Below are positions 27,880 through 39,937 of a DNA stretch of 64,000 nt, piece after piece. Origin of the DNA: Eudromia elegans (Eukaryota > Chordata > Aves > Tinamiformes > Tinamidae). Position 1 is the stretch's first letter. Each line of letters starts with the position of its first letter. Below the pieces are notes generated by a model. It ran no database searches and was not told where the DNA came from. It saw only the letters and a program-made list of their open reading frames with translations. The stretch spans positions 1,005,344 through 1,069,343 of the forward strand of contig PTEX01000234.1 of assembly GCA_003342815.1 (NCBI GenBank). Reading direction: 5' to 3'. The position numbers and the translations under genes were made by a program.

Positions 27880-28172
27880 CCTGCCGGCTCCACTCTCACT
27901 AACACTGCTCGGGATGGCACTAAGTCCCCCCCCGCCCCAGCCCAGCCCACGTCAGGCTGTCTCAGCAGCTACCGGCACAGCCGGAGCGGTACCGGCTTCG
28001 GTGAGGCAACTGCCGCCGCGCCTCCTCTAACGGCCGCCTCGAGCGGCCACGCCCCTACCAACGGCCGCGCCTTAGCGCCCCGCGCGCCTCCTCTAACGGC
28101 CGCCTGTGAGCAGCTGGGCTATGTGCCCCTCTCTAACGGTTATTCCGACGGTCACCTTTACATTTGCGGTGC
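27880..28172. promoter_or_regulatory. isolated small CpG island with MYB-type motifs
   Basis: By hand count there are about 26 CpG dinucleotides in roughly 210 bases from 27961, against near absence in flanking sequence. TAACGG occurs at 28028-28033, 28094-28099 and 28134-28139, and CAACGG at 28059-28064. These match the YAAC(G/T)G consensus of MYB-family factors. A 23-base block is repeated directly 66 bases apart. No TATA box is apparent. A plus-strand frame stays open across it (27751-28230), but the translation is low-complexity, begins inside a CR1 relic and matches nothing, so I do not call a gene. The island may be the promoter of an unannotated transcript, or GC-rich satellite-like DNA. 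Confidence 0.6.
28017..28105. repeat. 23-base direct repeat, 66-base period
   Basis: Bases 28017-28039 and 28083-28105 are identical. Each contains CCTCCTCTAACGGCCGCCT preceded by CGCG. The duplication doubles the TAACGG motif. Confidence 0.9.
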
Positions 28173-31100
28173 TTCCTCTGGCTGCTGTGGGAGGGTAGGA
28201 GATGTTAGTGCTGCTGCATCTCAGCACTAGTCATACTAGGGTGGTGAAGCTGGTGTTTCCCAATGCCAGGCTGGACACTGTTGCAGGGAGGAGGGTGCAG
28301 GAAGGGGCTCATGGCTCCTGCAGCTTTGCTGGAGGAAGCCCCAATAGCAGCTGCCATCTGCAGGAGGTTCCCTGTTTACTTGGCCCAATTTGAACCTGGG
28401 CTGAAGCACAGGCTTATTGAAGCTTCTCCATCATTTATCTGCTGCCAGTTTCTGGATTAATTCCTCACATACTGAAGCGCCCATATAACTTTCTGTTCCA
28501 TGGAATTCATGTGACAGTTGTTGGGATTTGCTACTGTGCTCTAAGGATTCATCGTTTGCTGAAGAAGGCTAACTCCATTCTGCTCCTTTTGTTTGGGCAG
28601 TAGAAGTGCAAAGGATTGTAAGAAAACTGCAGTGTTGGCCTCCAAAACAAGTGGGGGAAGTGCTGTCCCCCTTCAATAAGAGTCGTCTAGTGAAGACTGC
28701 TAGGTAAGGTCTGTTTTGTGTTGTTATTGATATTTGGCTCAGCTCCCTGGGTTTGGCAACATAAGGAAAGCTACTGCCCATTTGGGATAGGGAAGTCCAA
28801 GTTCAAATCTAACCTAGAAGGAATCTGAGGAAAAAAAGTCATCCAGCATGGTTTTTTGGCTATTATTCAGTGATGGCAAATCAAATATTTATTGTTGGGA
28901 TTTTTTTTTTTTAAAAAAAGATTATTGAGTCTTCTATGGACAGGGTGGAGCCTCTGAAATTGCAGATATTATCAACACCTTTCTCCGTGCAACTCTAAAC
29001 ACACAGTTTGGGATACATTAAAGGGAAAACTGAAGTCTTAAAAATGTCAAAAATAGGATTGTGGTGGTGTAGAAAGTGGAGCAGCAAACTGTTGGCTCTG
29101 TTCTGGCTGATTTCATGTGATGCGCAGCAGTCCGTAAAGTGTAGAAAATTGTGACTATTTAATGTATACTGAAGTACTGTTAAAAGTGCAATGGAATAGA
29201 ACTTACATGGCAAGGAATTTTGTAAGGAATGTTTTTGTTTGATTATTTCTTTGGTAAAACACATCCTTTCGCAACGGGTGAACATGTACAGATAATATAT
29301 TTAAGTGAAGTTAACATTTTCTAGAACAGTTCAAATGATGTGTTTCTGTTTTTGGGATATTTTGTGATTTCTTTCTTTTGTGATCTTTCAATGAATGAAA
29401 GATTCCAAAAGAGAAAATGTGGTCATGTGACCACTCAGCAATTTTGAGTGATGAGGAACAGTCAGTAAAAGATGAAGAATGTTCTGCTATCACTCTTTTT
29501 TGCTCTAGGCTGTCTCATGAAGAGGCTCTTGGTATTGCACTGCAGTACAGGTTAAAAAGTTACTTTATGCCTTGAAAGAAAGGAAATTATTTTAGCTCAG
29601 AAGGAGAGACTGGAGTTATTGAATAATTTGGTTTAAGGGAGTCTCTGGAGGTCTTATTTTTAGCAATATTTTTGTAAGACTTTGCTGTGGCATATGTGAA
29701 GATTGTCCAGTTTTTGTTTTTATTTTTAATCTTTCAAGCATCCTTTGCTTTCTCCTGCCTTTTCACCTCAATGTTGGTTTGTGATATGGTGAAGCTATAC
29801 TTGGCATCCAACTAGCTGATCTGTTCATGTTAGTCTATATTTTGTTAAAAATTTATTGCATGTTGTTGTTCCTGAGGCTATAGGACAGCTCATCTTTCAG
29901 CAGATCTTTTGCCATTTGCTTGTTTTTGTTAAACCTACGTTGTAAGATGCATAGAGATGCTGGAATCTGCAGTGTGTGAATCTGCAGGCAAATGTTCAAC
30001 TGAAAGGGGCACAAAGGTACAATTTCTAGAAGCCAGTTGGGGAATCTTGTTCATGTTTCTTTTTAGCAGTATTAAAGTTCTTAATATGTATGTATTACAT
30101 ATGTACGTATGTACATATTAGAACAATAGAATCTTTCTTTTGAACTGTTTGGTGGGATACCAGAGGATTTGTTAGCTGTTTCATGTTAGCCTAGAAAGTC
30201 CCGTTGGATATGAATCCTTTGCTGAGCTTCTTTTCTTTAGGTTTGATATTTTACAGAGACTCCGTGTCTGATAGAAACCCTACTACTATGAACTCTGTAA
30301 TGGCTGAAGATGCAACTGGGAAACTGTCTGGAGTGCTAGGAAGTGCATAAGACGAACAAAAAGATGCAGTTCATTTCTAACCCAAGATTGTGAAGGAAAC
30401 AATTTGTCACTATTGACAGCAGGAAAATGAATAAATATTGCAATAGATATACTTCTAGTCAAGGAATCTATATTAGCATCTGAGTGCTCTCCTGTCTCAG
30501 GAAGGCTAGTAGACCAATGTTACTAACTTCCTTGATGCAGATATTCCCTTTCAGGGAGTGAATCTGTGGTGTGAAACAATCATCTTGTTTGTTTATTTAT
30601 TTACTTCCTAAAGGAGTGTGTTTGTCATTATGTTATGCTATGTTTTTCTTTTTTTGGAGGGTGAGGAGAAGAGAGGCGAAGGAAGAAAAGGGAGGTGGTA
30701 CTAAGTAAAATAGCCATAGTTTTCAAATTTCTTTGTCCAAAGCCTGGATTCTCAAGTGACAATTTTTTGCACCAGAATAAAAATGGTGAAACCGAAATGT
30801 CAGCTCTTTTACAGAAATTAGTGTGTGCGATATATATCCATCAGTTTGGCAACAATATGATTTACTGTAAGCTTTAAAAAAGGTAAAGAAATGCAACCCT
30901 TATTTTGAGATAAAGTTTGATGTCTCTTGTTAAACCATTTGGACATATGAGTGCCTCACCAATTGTAATGGTGAGGCTATGGAAGGAGAATATGGGTCAT
31001 ATTTGTTGAAATGACAATTAGCTAATTTTAGCACCCCTCAGCCTATTTACTGGTCCACTGTTGCTACTTGATTCCTATTTTTGCACAGTTTTCCAATTAT

Positions 31101-33689
31101 AGGATATTTTGCTTCTGTTCAGAGACATCTACTTCTTTCCCTTTTTGATTATTCATTCCTGTATGGGGGGTGTGTGTGTATATTTTTGATTTTTTGTTTT
31201 TCATACAGTCAAGAAAGCAGAAGTATTTGCTAGTAGGTTGTACTCACTCAGGTGCACCTTCGAAGTGGGCTTAAAGTTTTTCTTTGGCAACTGAGATGGA
31301 ATAGTGTAAAATTGTTTACTGTGGAAAAATAGGGAAGAAAAACTCCTCAGTAAAAAAAATATAGTTAAACAAAGGAAAAGGATTTTAAAGAGTGCTCTGT
31401 CTTTTTACTTAATTACGTATCAGGGATGCCCTTGTACTGGCTGCCTGATCCAAAAATGTACATAAATCTATGGAAATACGCTTTTATCTTAATTTTGCAA
31501 CTTTTCTTGTTAAGTGTCTGTTACAGGAAGATATATGAAGAATCGGAAATCTCAAAAGAAGATTTTTTTTTTTTTCCTGTGAATAAATCTGATTGTCCCA
31601 AAAGACCTAAATTCCTTGAAACAGTCTTAGACAAGTATCTGAAACTCTGATTTTCTGTCTATATAAACTTCTGAACTTCCTGAGAACAACCAGTTTCTAA
31701 TGAAAATGTCCTTACGTATTTTTTAATCTACTTTGGATGATAAGTCCTTTAATGACTCTTTGGAATATATCAAAATGTCACTTTGTGCTGAAAGCTGACC
31801 GTTTCTTAGCTTAAAAATGAATACTATGCACCAGGAGATCATTGGATTTGGATTACAGAACAACTTCTAAAAATGCCACTGGTAAATAGTCAGCAAATCC
31901 CTCATTATCAATAAATGGCACTGAAATATAGTCAAAAGGCATTTGTAATGCTTTCAAATCCATATCCTCACAAACCTTTTAGCTTGTAGCAATCCCCATC
32001 AGCACTAGGCAAAATACATTTTAATGCAAGAGGGATCTTTGGGTTTTTTTGCATGTGTAGTGAATTTGAGTTAAAGCTTTAGAAACTCCTGTTAGGCAAT
32101 GGAGTTTGATTTTTAATAGTGTTTGGAATGAAACCTTTTGAGGATCTTTTCAATCTGCCACCTTTCATCATAAAAAATATTAAGAAATCTTTTGGTATGT
32201 GTTCAAAAACCATTCATTTTATGAATAGGAGTACATTATGGTATCACTGCATCTTGTGTGGACTAAAAGCAACAGCATTCTAATATTACTTGTGTGGAAT
32301 TTGCAACTCGGTGGACCCCATGCAAGATTTCTTCTCAAGTAAGTCAACAGTAAACTCCCACTGATTTTGTTTATAGAGGAGTTAGATCCGTATCAGAAGC
32401 AGGGAAAGAAAGCAAGTCAATAGAGAAAAAAAACAGTTATTATGTTCCTAGAGAATGTACATGGATAGCCAAGACAAAATTTGAGTATAGCAGTAGGCAT
32501 TGGTGTCAGAGTAAGAGAACGAGATTCTTGCTGGACTTTCAGCACTATTTTGCCACACAGCTCATATACAGATTCTGTTGTTTTTTAAAGATAGAGTGAG
32601 TTTGACTCTATGCTTTGGGCTTCTCTGCTGAGGCTTTTTTGTCTGGGGATTAGACAGCTGTGTACTAGGAATCCTGTTAATGTAAAACAACTCATCTTGT
32701 ATTAGCTTCCTTAAGACATCACACTGAGCTGAGCTGTCCTTGAATAGATGACAGAAGGACAAGTCTATGTGCCTGGTTGTCAGCTGCTAGCCAAACAGTA
32801 ACATGTGAAGTATTATGTGAGACCTTGAAACTTATTAAAAAAAAAAAAAAAGTTACCAGGAGATAAATGAATCTGTAAAATTCTTGCCAGAAGAATAACA
32901 CTAAACCCGATCATATAAAATACATCTGCTACACCTTAAATGTAGCTGTTATGATAAAACATGTTGAGTATTATACAGAAGTACGAGGTTTTAAAATGTG
33001 GATGTTGAATGGATGAAGTCTTCAACCTTAGCCAAGTTTTATTTGGAAGTTTACTTCTAGAAATGATCCAGAGGAAGAAACAGTAAGAAATTTTAGTAGA
33101 ACAAACTGCCACACTATATGTCAAATTCAGTATTAAATATCAAACCATTTTAAAATCAGATTCCTAAATGGTAGTCATGTTTTAAATATTTTTATAATAG
33201 ACTAAATTATAGTTATTTGTTGCTGGCAAAACAGAAGAAAACCTAACTGTTGTCATTATGTGTTATTTTTACAGTAGTGTGATCTTTAATGTCTGTGTGG
33301 TGTGTAATGAAAAAGTCCCTCTCTTTTATTCCTATCATGTTTGCAACAAGACTTTGTAGAGCTTCCATCCACTTTGCTAGGGAATGATCTTCACCTTTAG
33401 CTTTTCTTCAAAGTAGGACTTGCTATTCCAAAAGATGTTTTATGATTCTTCTACTCACCCTTTTTCTTTTTTTTCCCTCCCTTTACTGAGTAGTCAGAGA
33501 AGTGCAGTAGGCTGAAAGCTATGTTTAAAATATAGAAGAAAGCTGAAAAGTTAAAAACCAGTCTCAGGACAGATCTCTAAAGGAACTCATTTAAAATCTT
33601 AGTTTGATAACAAATCATAAATAAATAGTTTTTAAGATTGTTATTTTCCTTGCAGTTCAGCAAATATTTCTAGACCTTAGTTTACCATA
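28173..33689. other. intergenic, no gene seen
   Basis: Just after the CpG island the sequence stays moderately GC-rich to about 28.4 kb, then returns to AT-rich unique DNA. A possible splice donor (GGGTAGGA, near 28194) lies at the island edge but has no evident partner. A palindrome-like TA/GTAC-rich block lies at 30082-30121. No exon, RNA gene or repeat family is recognised. Confidence 0.55.
30082..30121. repeat. near-palindromic TA/GTAC-rich block
   Basis: TAATATGTA at the left pairs with TACATATTA at the right, and the interior is made of ATGTA/TACGTA words. This is simple sequence. Confidence 0.65.
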
Positions 33690-34110
33690 GTGCCACAGTG
33701 TCAAGTACCTCACTGAAGCCAAGGGATGGACTGTATTTTGCTTAACCTTCTTGCTAAGCCTGCTAGAAAGAATTTCTTTGGCTCTGGCAAGATGGCTTTG
33801 AGGTTGACTTCATAGAGAACTTAATTTTAGTCCTGTATTTTTTTTTCTGTTTATCACTGTTCCCAGAATACTTAGTAACTTTTCAGTGTCCTTTCAGATG
33901 TTAGATAAGACTGACTGGTTGGTGATTTTCCAGGTACTCCTTTTCCCTTTTCAAAAAAGGTGTCGATTTTGCTTTCTCAACCTCAGTTATATTCTCTGCA
34001 ATTCAAGTACAGCTCTTAATCTTGAGGCACAAGTTTATAGACCCATTTTGGGGTAACTCCTTGCAGCTGCAGTTTTAGTTACCAGGCAGACACATTGCAC
34101 CTCTCTTCTA
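33690..34110. mobile_element. possible ancient CR1-like LINE fragment
   Basis: Scattered words in the order GTCAAGTACCTCACTGAAG, then GACTGACTGGTTGGTGATTTTCC, then CTCCTTTTCCCTTTTCAAAAA resemble a region often found in reverse-complemented avian CR1 copies (the usual form is near 'tgactgg.cggtagttccc...tccttctt.ccctttttaaaaa'). The similarity is from recall and the copy is heavily diverged. It may be older than the other fragments. Confidence 0.4.
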
Positions 34111-37100
34111 GCTGTTGCTAGGTGGATATGCATGCACACATCACCTACAGAAATGATAATATAGGAGAACTGAGCTTTAAAAAAGGGGAATACAGCCCAT
34201 GGAGCAATATAGCATTTTCACTTTTTTTTTTTTTTTTTTTAAATACGTAGAAGAGAATTCAATTAAAGATGGAAATGAAATGAGTGCAATACTTGATGAG
34301 TATTGACACAGTATATATGGCTGTAGGTCAATACGCAAGATATAAAAGAAGAAAAAAAAAAGTAGGCTATATCTGTGATTACCACATACTGAAAGCTCCT
34401 TCTTCGGATAAGTGTGCACAGAAAATATTGAAAACTGTTAACAGCAGAAAATCAGTGTGTCTGCCTGAATTATCTAGTTACGGTAATAGAAGGATTTTTG
34501 CTATTAGGCATAACCGAAACACTTTGTTTAAACTGTCAGAAGAATACAAATAAAAAGTTTCAATAATCAACTAACTGCATACCTGTTCTGTATTTTTTCC
34601 TGCATTTTTATCTGATACGGTACACTTGGTATATTCTACCAATAGATGATAATTTAGTTCAGTAAGCTGATGGAAGGTAACATTAAAATAATCAGGATTT
34701 AAGAAGGTTGCAAAAGCTAATTCTGATCTGTATTTTGTGCTATTAAATTAACAAAGCATCAACATTGCTGCATGGGTTATTTGCTAGTATTTACCCAATT
34801 AAAACAAGAATAACTAAATTGTTAGAGCCCAGCTCTTGTTACTGAGTTTGTGCAGACAAATAAAGTGACAGAGGGCAGAAGAAAATGGCTAATATGTTTT
34901 AGTCCTGCACACTGCAGTTATTTGGTGAAAGTGATTCGGAGCATTCATAAGTCCTCAGGAGCAGCCGTAGGGAGAAGCACAATTTGACACAAGAAGCGTA
35001 TATCCATGCTAGAACAAGATCAAATAAATATCGTGCATAAGATAGCCTCAAGTAAGCAACAAAGCAGATTGACATCATTCGGCCAGAATTACCATCTCAG
35101 AACACTCTTTCTGATTTTTAACTTGTGCTAGCACAGGCTAACTCAAAGACCAGTTGAATGTAGGAGGCTTTCTATGTGTGCTAGAAGTGCCAGTTAAGGT
35201 TAAGGTGGAATGGTGAGAAGATACACTCTTAATGAGTTCCTGCAAGAATCATATGGCTTGGTTACTGCGTGTGAAACGTGTCTCAGTTGCAAATGAATGG
35301 AGCAGACCTTTGTCAATGTTTTGTTTTTTTTTTTTTTTTTTTTTTTTTGGTCAGAAATCTTTCAAAGCATTCACTCACTTTCTGTGAGAATCTAGGTGGG
35401 AAGCTGAGGTGGATACAAGCTTAGACAAAAGAGATAACTCTGAAGACAGGATTTACTTTGTGATAAGTAATTAGAATGATTAATTGGGTAATCCATATAC
35501 ATCTTGAAGCAAAGGTGCCTGAAAATAACCAGTGCTGTTGTTTGGAGTCTTGCTACAGACCATAATTTTGTACATTCTCCCAATGAAATGTCAGATCTTC
35601 ACTGTGATTTCAAAACTTCTGTATAATCAGTTGAATTGCATCAGTGAATGCCAACTGAATTTTTTTTTTTCCATGCAGTTGTGTTGACATAAAACATTGC
35701 AAAGTAAACAAAATTGATGTGGCAGTTTTCTTTTTGGAAGCTGCATTTTATCTGGGACTTAAATAATAGGAAAAAAAAAAAGCCTTTCAAAAAAGAAAAT
35801 AATTAATGACCATTAAGGAGCAATTAAGCAAATTTAAAAATGGAGTAACGATGCTGTTGACTAGTAGTTCAGATATAAGGAATTACCATTTTGCTTTCAG
35901 AAAACTTAGTCAAAATTGTTGAATTAAAAAAAGGAAAGCAACATAATCAATCATCTACTCTAGTGACAAATAATAATTTCTATATCAAAGGCTCCATTTC
36001 TGCTTTTAATATTAAGAGAATGTTTTGAGGAAGGAATATTTCTTCACAAGTATATTTGTTTTTGAGCTCCATCATCCCCAAACTAATTTCTCTTTCCCAA
36101 CATGTAGTCTTTCATCATGTTAACTTCAAGAAAAGTATTCCCAACATTTTAGATTTTTTTTTTTAGTAGAATAAGTGAATAGAGCTGTAATAAGTATTTA
36201 TTCTAGCCTGCAGGAGTTTGTTTCTGACAATTTAGTCTGACGTCTTTTTATATGTTGAAAGAGGAGTGTGACACATTAAACTGTGATTATATTTTATTGC
36301 CTGAGCCTTCATCATGTTCATAGGATCTTGAAACTAATGTTTCTTGTAAAAGTGAATATGCTACCACTAAAATTTACCTGAGTAGATACAAAAATATTAT
36401 TGTAGTAAAGGCAGGACATACCTATTATCCCATGGAATTTCACAGAGCTACAGGGCTTATGGAGTTGTGTTGTTGTTGTCATCAGTAGTGGACCTTCTCC
36501 GTGCTTGAAGTGTGGAACAGATAGTCATCTTATGCACATTTATTATAGCTCCTAAAAAATCTTCAGCTTATGATTTTTCTGACGTGACTGACATGACAAC
36601 AAAATGGTGAATGAGAGATGAAATGGACCAAAGTTCTTAAAAGACTTTTAATTATTTCAGTGATTTTTCTATCAATATGTAATAAAAGGCTGACTTGATC
36701 AACTAACTTTGTAACAGGCCTTAAAAAAATCTTCGTATTATTGTTGCAATTGCTGTTGCTGCTAAGACTTTTTTAATTTTCTGATTGGCACACTTTTCTG
36801 AACTTAAAATCTAACTATCTCTAAGTGGGTATTATTGCTGTATCCTACAATAGCTTGTTTGATGCTTCCAATGAAATGAGAAGTTGCTGTTGACTTTGTA
36901 AAGCATGTAGGATGAAGAAGAGAGGGGAAAAATGGTTTCAAAACAAAGCTATTTAGAACTTTTAATCTTTAAATAAAAAGTATAGGATTTTTCCATGGCA
37001 GTGAATTACCTTTTTCTCCTGTGGTTTTGGATTGGTTTTGGACTACAAATAGTAGTTTAGAAAGGAATAGCATTACAGCAAGAGGACTGACTTGGGCTAC

Positions 37101-39510
37101 CAGTATAGTATTTAGCTAAATCAAGAGCCTTTTTAATCCCAAGTGATTTGTTGGAACACCAAAATTTTGTGTTGCCATCACTTAGAATGTGCCATCTTTG
37201 CTTTCCACTAAACATTGTGTGTATATGTATGTGTATAAAATCTGCTTTGACAACTGTGGCACATGTCTGAGACCTGCAGGTTAAACTAGCCATTTTGTTT
37301 CATCTCAGTCTGGAGTCTCTATTAATCTATAAGAAGAAGGTCTGCTACCTAAGCTTCAAAATAGAATTGGTGTCCCTTATTCATAATATTAACTAGAAGA
37401 AAATGTTCAACCTAGAGAATAATATTGCTGCTTAATATGGAAAAGAAATGGTCCATGTACAACTGTGCTGCTATTAATATAAAAATAGCAATTCCCCAGA
37501 TCAGTTGAGTTTCAGGCTTTTTCTTCCTTACACCTTGCTAAGCATTCACTCACTGAACCAAATTGAGTACTCATTCTATAGTACTATATACTAATAACAT
37601 TCATAAGATTTGGGACTAATTTTGTGGTTAGTTAGTTGGGAAATTAGAGATGTACCATGAAAATACTAAAAGTGAGTAAGTTCTGCTGGGCTCAGCTGAC
37701 TTAGAGCAGTGAAGTGAAATCATATGTTACCTAGAAAGTGATCTTATTAGGAACTCAGCATATTTTTCTTATAAAGTAATTGCAAATGGTAACTCCCTAC
37801 AGGTTGTTTCTAGCACCATGTGCATGTTAGTACTTGAAATATATATATTTGAACTTGGATATTTTTTGTTTACATATTCTTGGAAGCATGCCTGCAAACT
37901 TTAAAGGTGTATCACTATAGAGAGAGATGGCTTTGCTACTTCTACAGGGACTAAAACTGGAGTGTTTTTCTCTATTTCATCCAGCTCTAATACTATGGTT
38001 AAAGACCTTTAATCAAATCTCTGGAAGTGTTTTATAAGTGACTTCATACTGAGATGAACCTTATTATAGAGAATTCTTGGAATCTCTGATTTACTGAATT
38101 TGCCATCAAGAACTTCTGCTATTACATGGCAAAATTAGGTTAACAGTTTTGAAAGTGAATCTGGAAAAATCATGTGCATTTTGGTAATCTCTGTAATTCA
38201 GTCAATTCAGTCTTCTGTGTGCAGGCATACAGAAGAAATAGCCTGAAGGTCAGTTAGATCTTTTATTTTAACTGTTCAACAAAAACAAACTTATAATAAT
38301 GAAAAAAAAAAGATATAGCAAAAAATTAACATAAGTCAGTACTGATACCAAAAAAGTCTTCATGGTAGCTTGATTTTTCAGGGTTTGGGGTGGGTGGGGA
38401 ACAAACAGAAAAAACAGAAGAACATCAAACCTTACTGAGATTTGAGAAAGTATAGGATGTTAGGAATGGAGAAACCCAAATCAAGCCAGAAATCTCAAAT
38501 GCAGAGTTAATAATATCCCTGAGATATTGCTGGTCTGTTACACAGTGCTAATGCAATTGGACTGGGTGGGAGGGGAATTAGTAGTGATTCCTGTTTCCGC
38601 ATTTTGGGCAGATGATTGAGCTGTCAAAACAGTGGATTATGTGGCCACAGAAACAATGATAGCACTGTTGACAGTTAAATTATAACAGAAGTACATTAAC
38701 TTTTTTTTTTTTTTGACTGTGTAGGAAATTTCTAGGGAATATGTGTACCCAGTAAGGTTCCTAAGGAGTTTCTGATCTAGAAGGACCTGTAAACTAGAAA
38801 AAAACATTGTTCTGCTATTTTAGCATGAATGTGTGAGCAGAAGTACTGAGTTTTAATGACTACAAATCACGCTACTCTTATCTTGGCTCTTTTAATGCCT
38901 GTTTTTAATAACCTTTACTGCTTTTACTCCTTTTCTAACATGCAATATATACTGGACTCCAATCTTTCATGGTCATGATGGTATGAGAGTAACTGGCTCC
39001 CTCTCATCAAAAATTTATTTAACCTGACCAGCACAGTTTTGAAATCTGCATTCTAATCCAATATTATTCAGAGTGTTTTGATATAAAGGAGCCTGACAGG
39101 GTTCATTTTGATGGGACAAACCAGTTTATGAAAGATTTAGTAATAAATGTTAAAATAAAGCCTGACCTCACTGAAGCCAAAGGCAAGCTCTTGAAGTCTG
39201 CAGTAAGGCCAACATGCTTATGGTCTTAAACAAATCTATCAGAATTTTTAAAAAATTATATAAAATTTTATAACAAGAGAAATGTTTTGAATAGGATCCA
39301 GAGGACAGGTCAAACAACATTTAGATAGAATCATGTTCTCTCTTGATTTCTAGGAAACACGATATTTAGAAAAATTCTAATGATTAAAGAAAATAAACAT
39401 TCCTGCTGTCTTGAAAGGTTTATTCACTTTTTGCACAAGCTGGCTATTTTGATTGATGGCTCTTTATTGTGTCTGTGTTTTTCAGCCAAGAATAGGACAC
39501 AAAATAGACC
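34111..39510. other. intergenic with homopolymer tracts, no gene seen
   Basis: AT-rich unique sequence with T or A runs at about 34220-34240, 35324-35348 and 38701-38714. I found no exon, RNA gene or recognisable transposon. Confidence 0.6.
35324..35348. repeat. poly(T) tract, 25 bases
   Basis: An uninterrupted run of T. A minus-strand retroposon could leave such a tail, but no body is recognisable next to it. Confidence 0.9.
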
Positions 39511-39937
39511 ACAGAATCACAGAATGGTAGAGGTTGGAAGGAACTTCTAGAGATAATCTAGTCCAGCCTCTAGAGCACGTGGCACAGGGTGGCATCCAGG
39601 CGGGTTTGGAACATCTCCGGAGAGGGAGACTCCACAACCTCTTTGGGCAACCTGTTCCAGGGCTCTGTCACCCATTACCTTTTGTCCTGTCATTGACTAC
39701 CACCAAGAAGAGTTTGGACCCATCCTCTTTACATTCTCCCTTTGGATATTTGTACATGTTGATAAGATCACCCCCTTCAATACGCTCTTATCCAGGTTTA
39801 ACAGGCCCAGATCACTTAGCCTTTCCTCCTAAGATAGATGTTCCAGTCCCTTCATCGTCTTCATTGCTCTACCCTGGGCCCTTTCTAGAAGTTCCATGTC
39901 CCTCTTGTTCTTAGGAGTCCAGAACTGCACACAGTAA
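39511..39937 (-). mobile_element. CR1 LINE 3' fragment, best preserved in the window
   Basis: The plus strand begins ACAGAATCACAGAATGGTAG, then GGTTGGAAGGAACTTCTAGA, GTCCAGCCTC, GACTCCACAACCTCTTTGGG, CAACCTGTTCCAGGGCTCTG, and continues to CCCTTTCTAGAAGTTCCATG and GTCCAGAACTGCACACAGTA. This is a colinear reverse-complemented CR1 3' end of about 430 bases. The octamer 3' terminus is at 39511 and the 5' truncation is near 39937. It is the clearest and probably youngest CR1 here. Its plus-strand open frame is not a gene. Confidence 0.93.

Noticed and set aside
27751-28230. 159-codon plus-strand open frame across the CpG island
   Set aside because: It starts inside a CR1 relic. Its composition follows the GC-rich repeat, stop codons are rare there simply because of base composition, and the translation matches no family.
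39534-39914. 126-codon plus-strand open frame
   Set aside because: It lies wholly within the antisense of the CR1 fragment and is not a gene.
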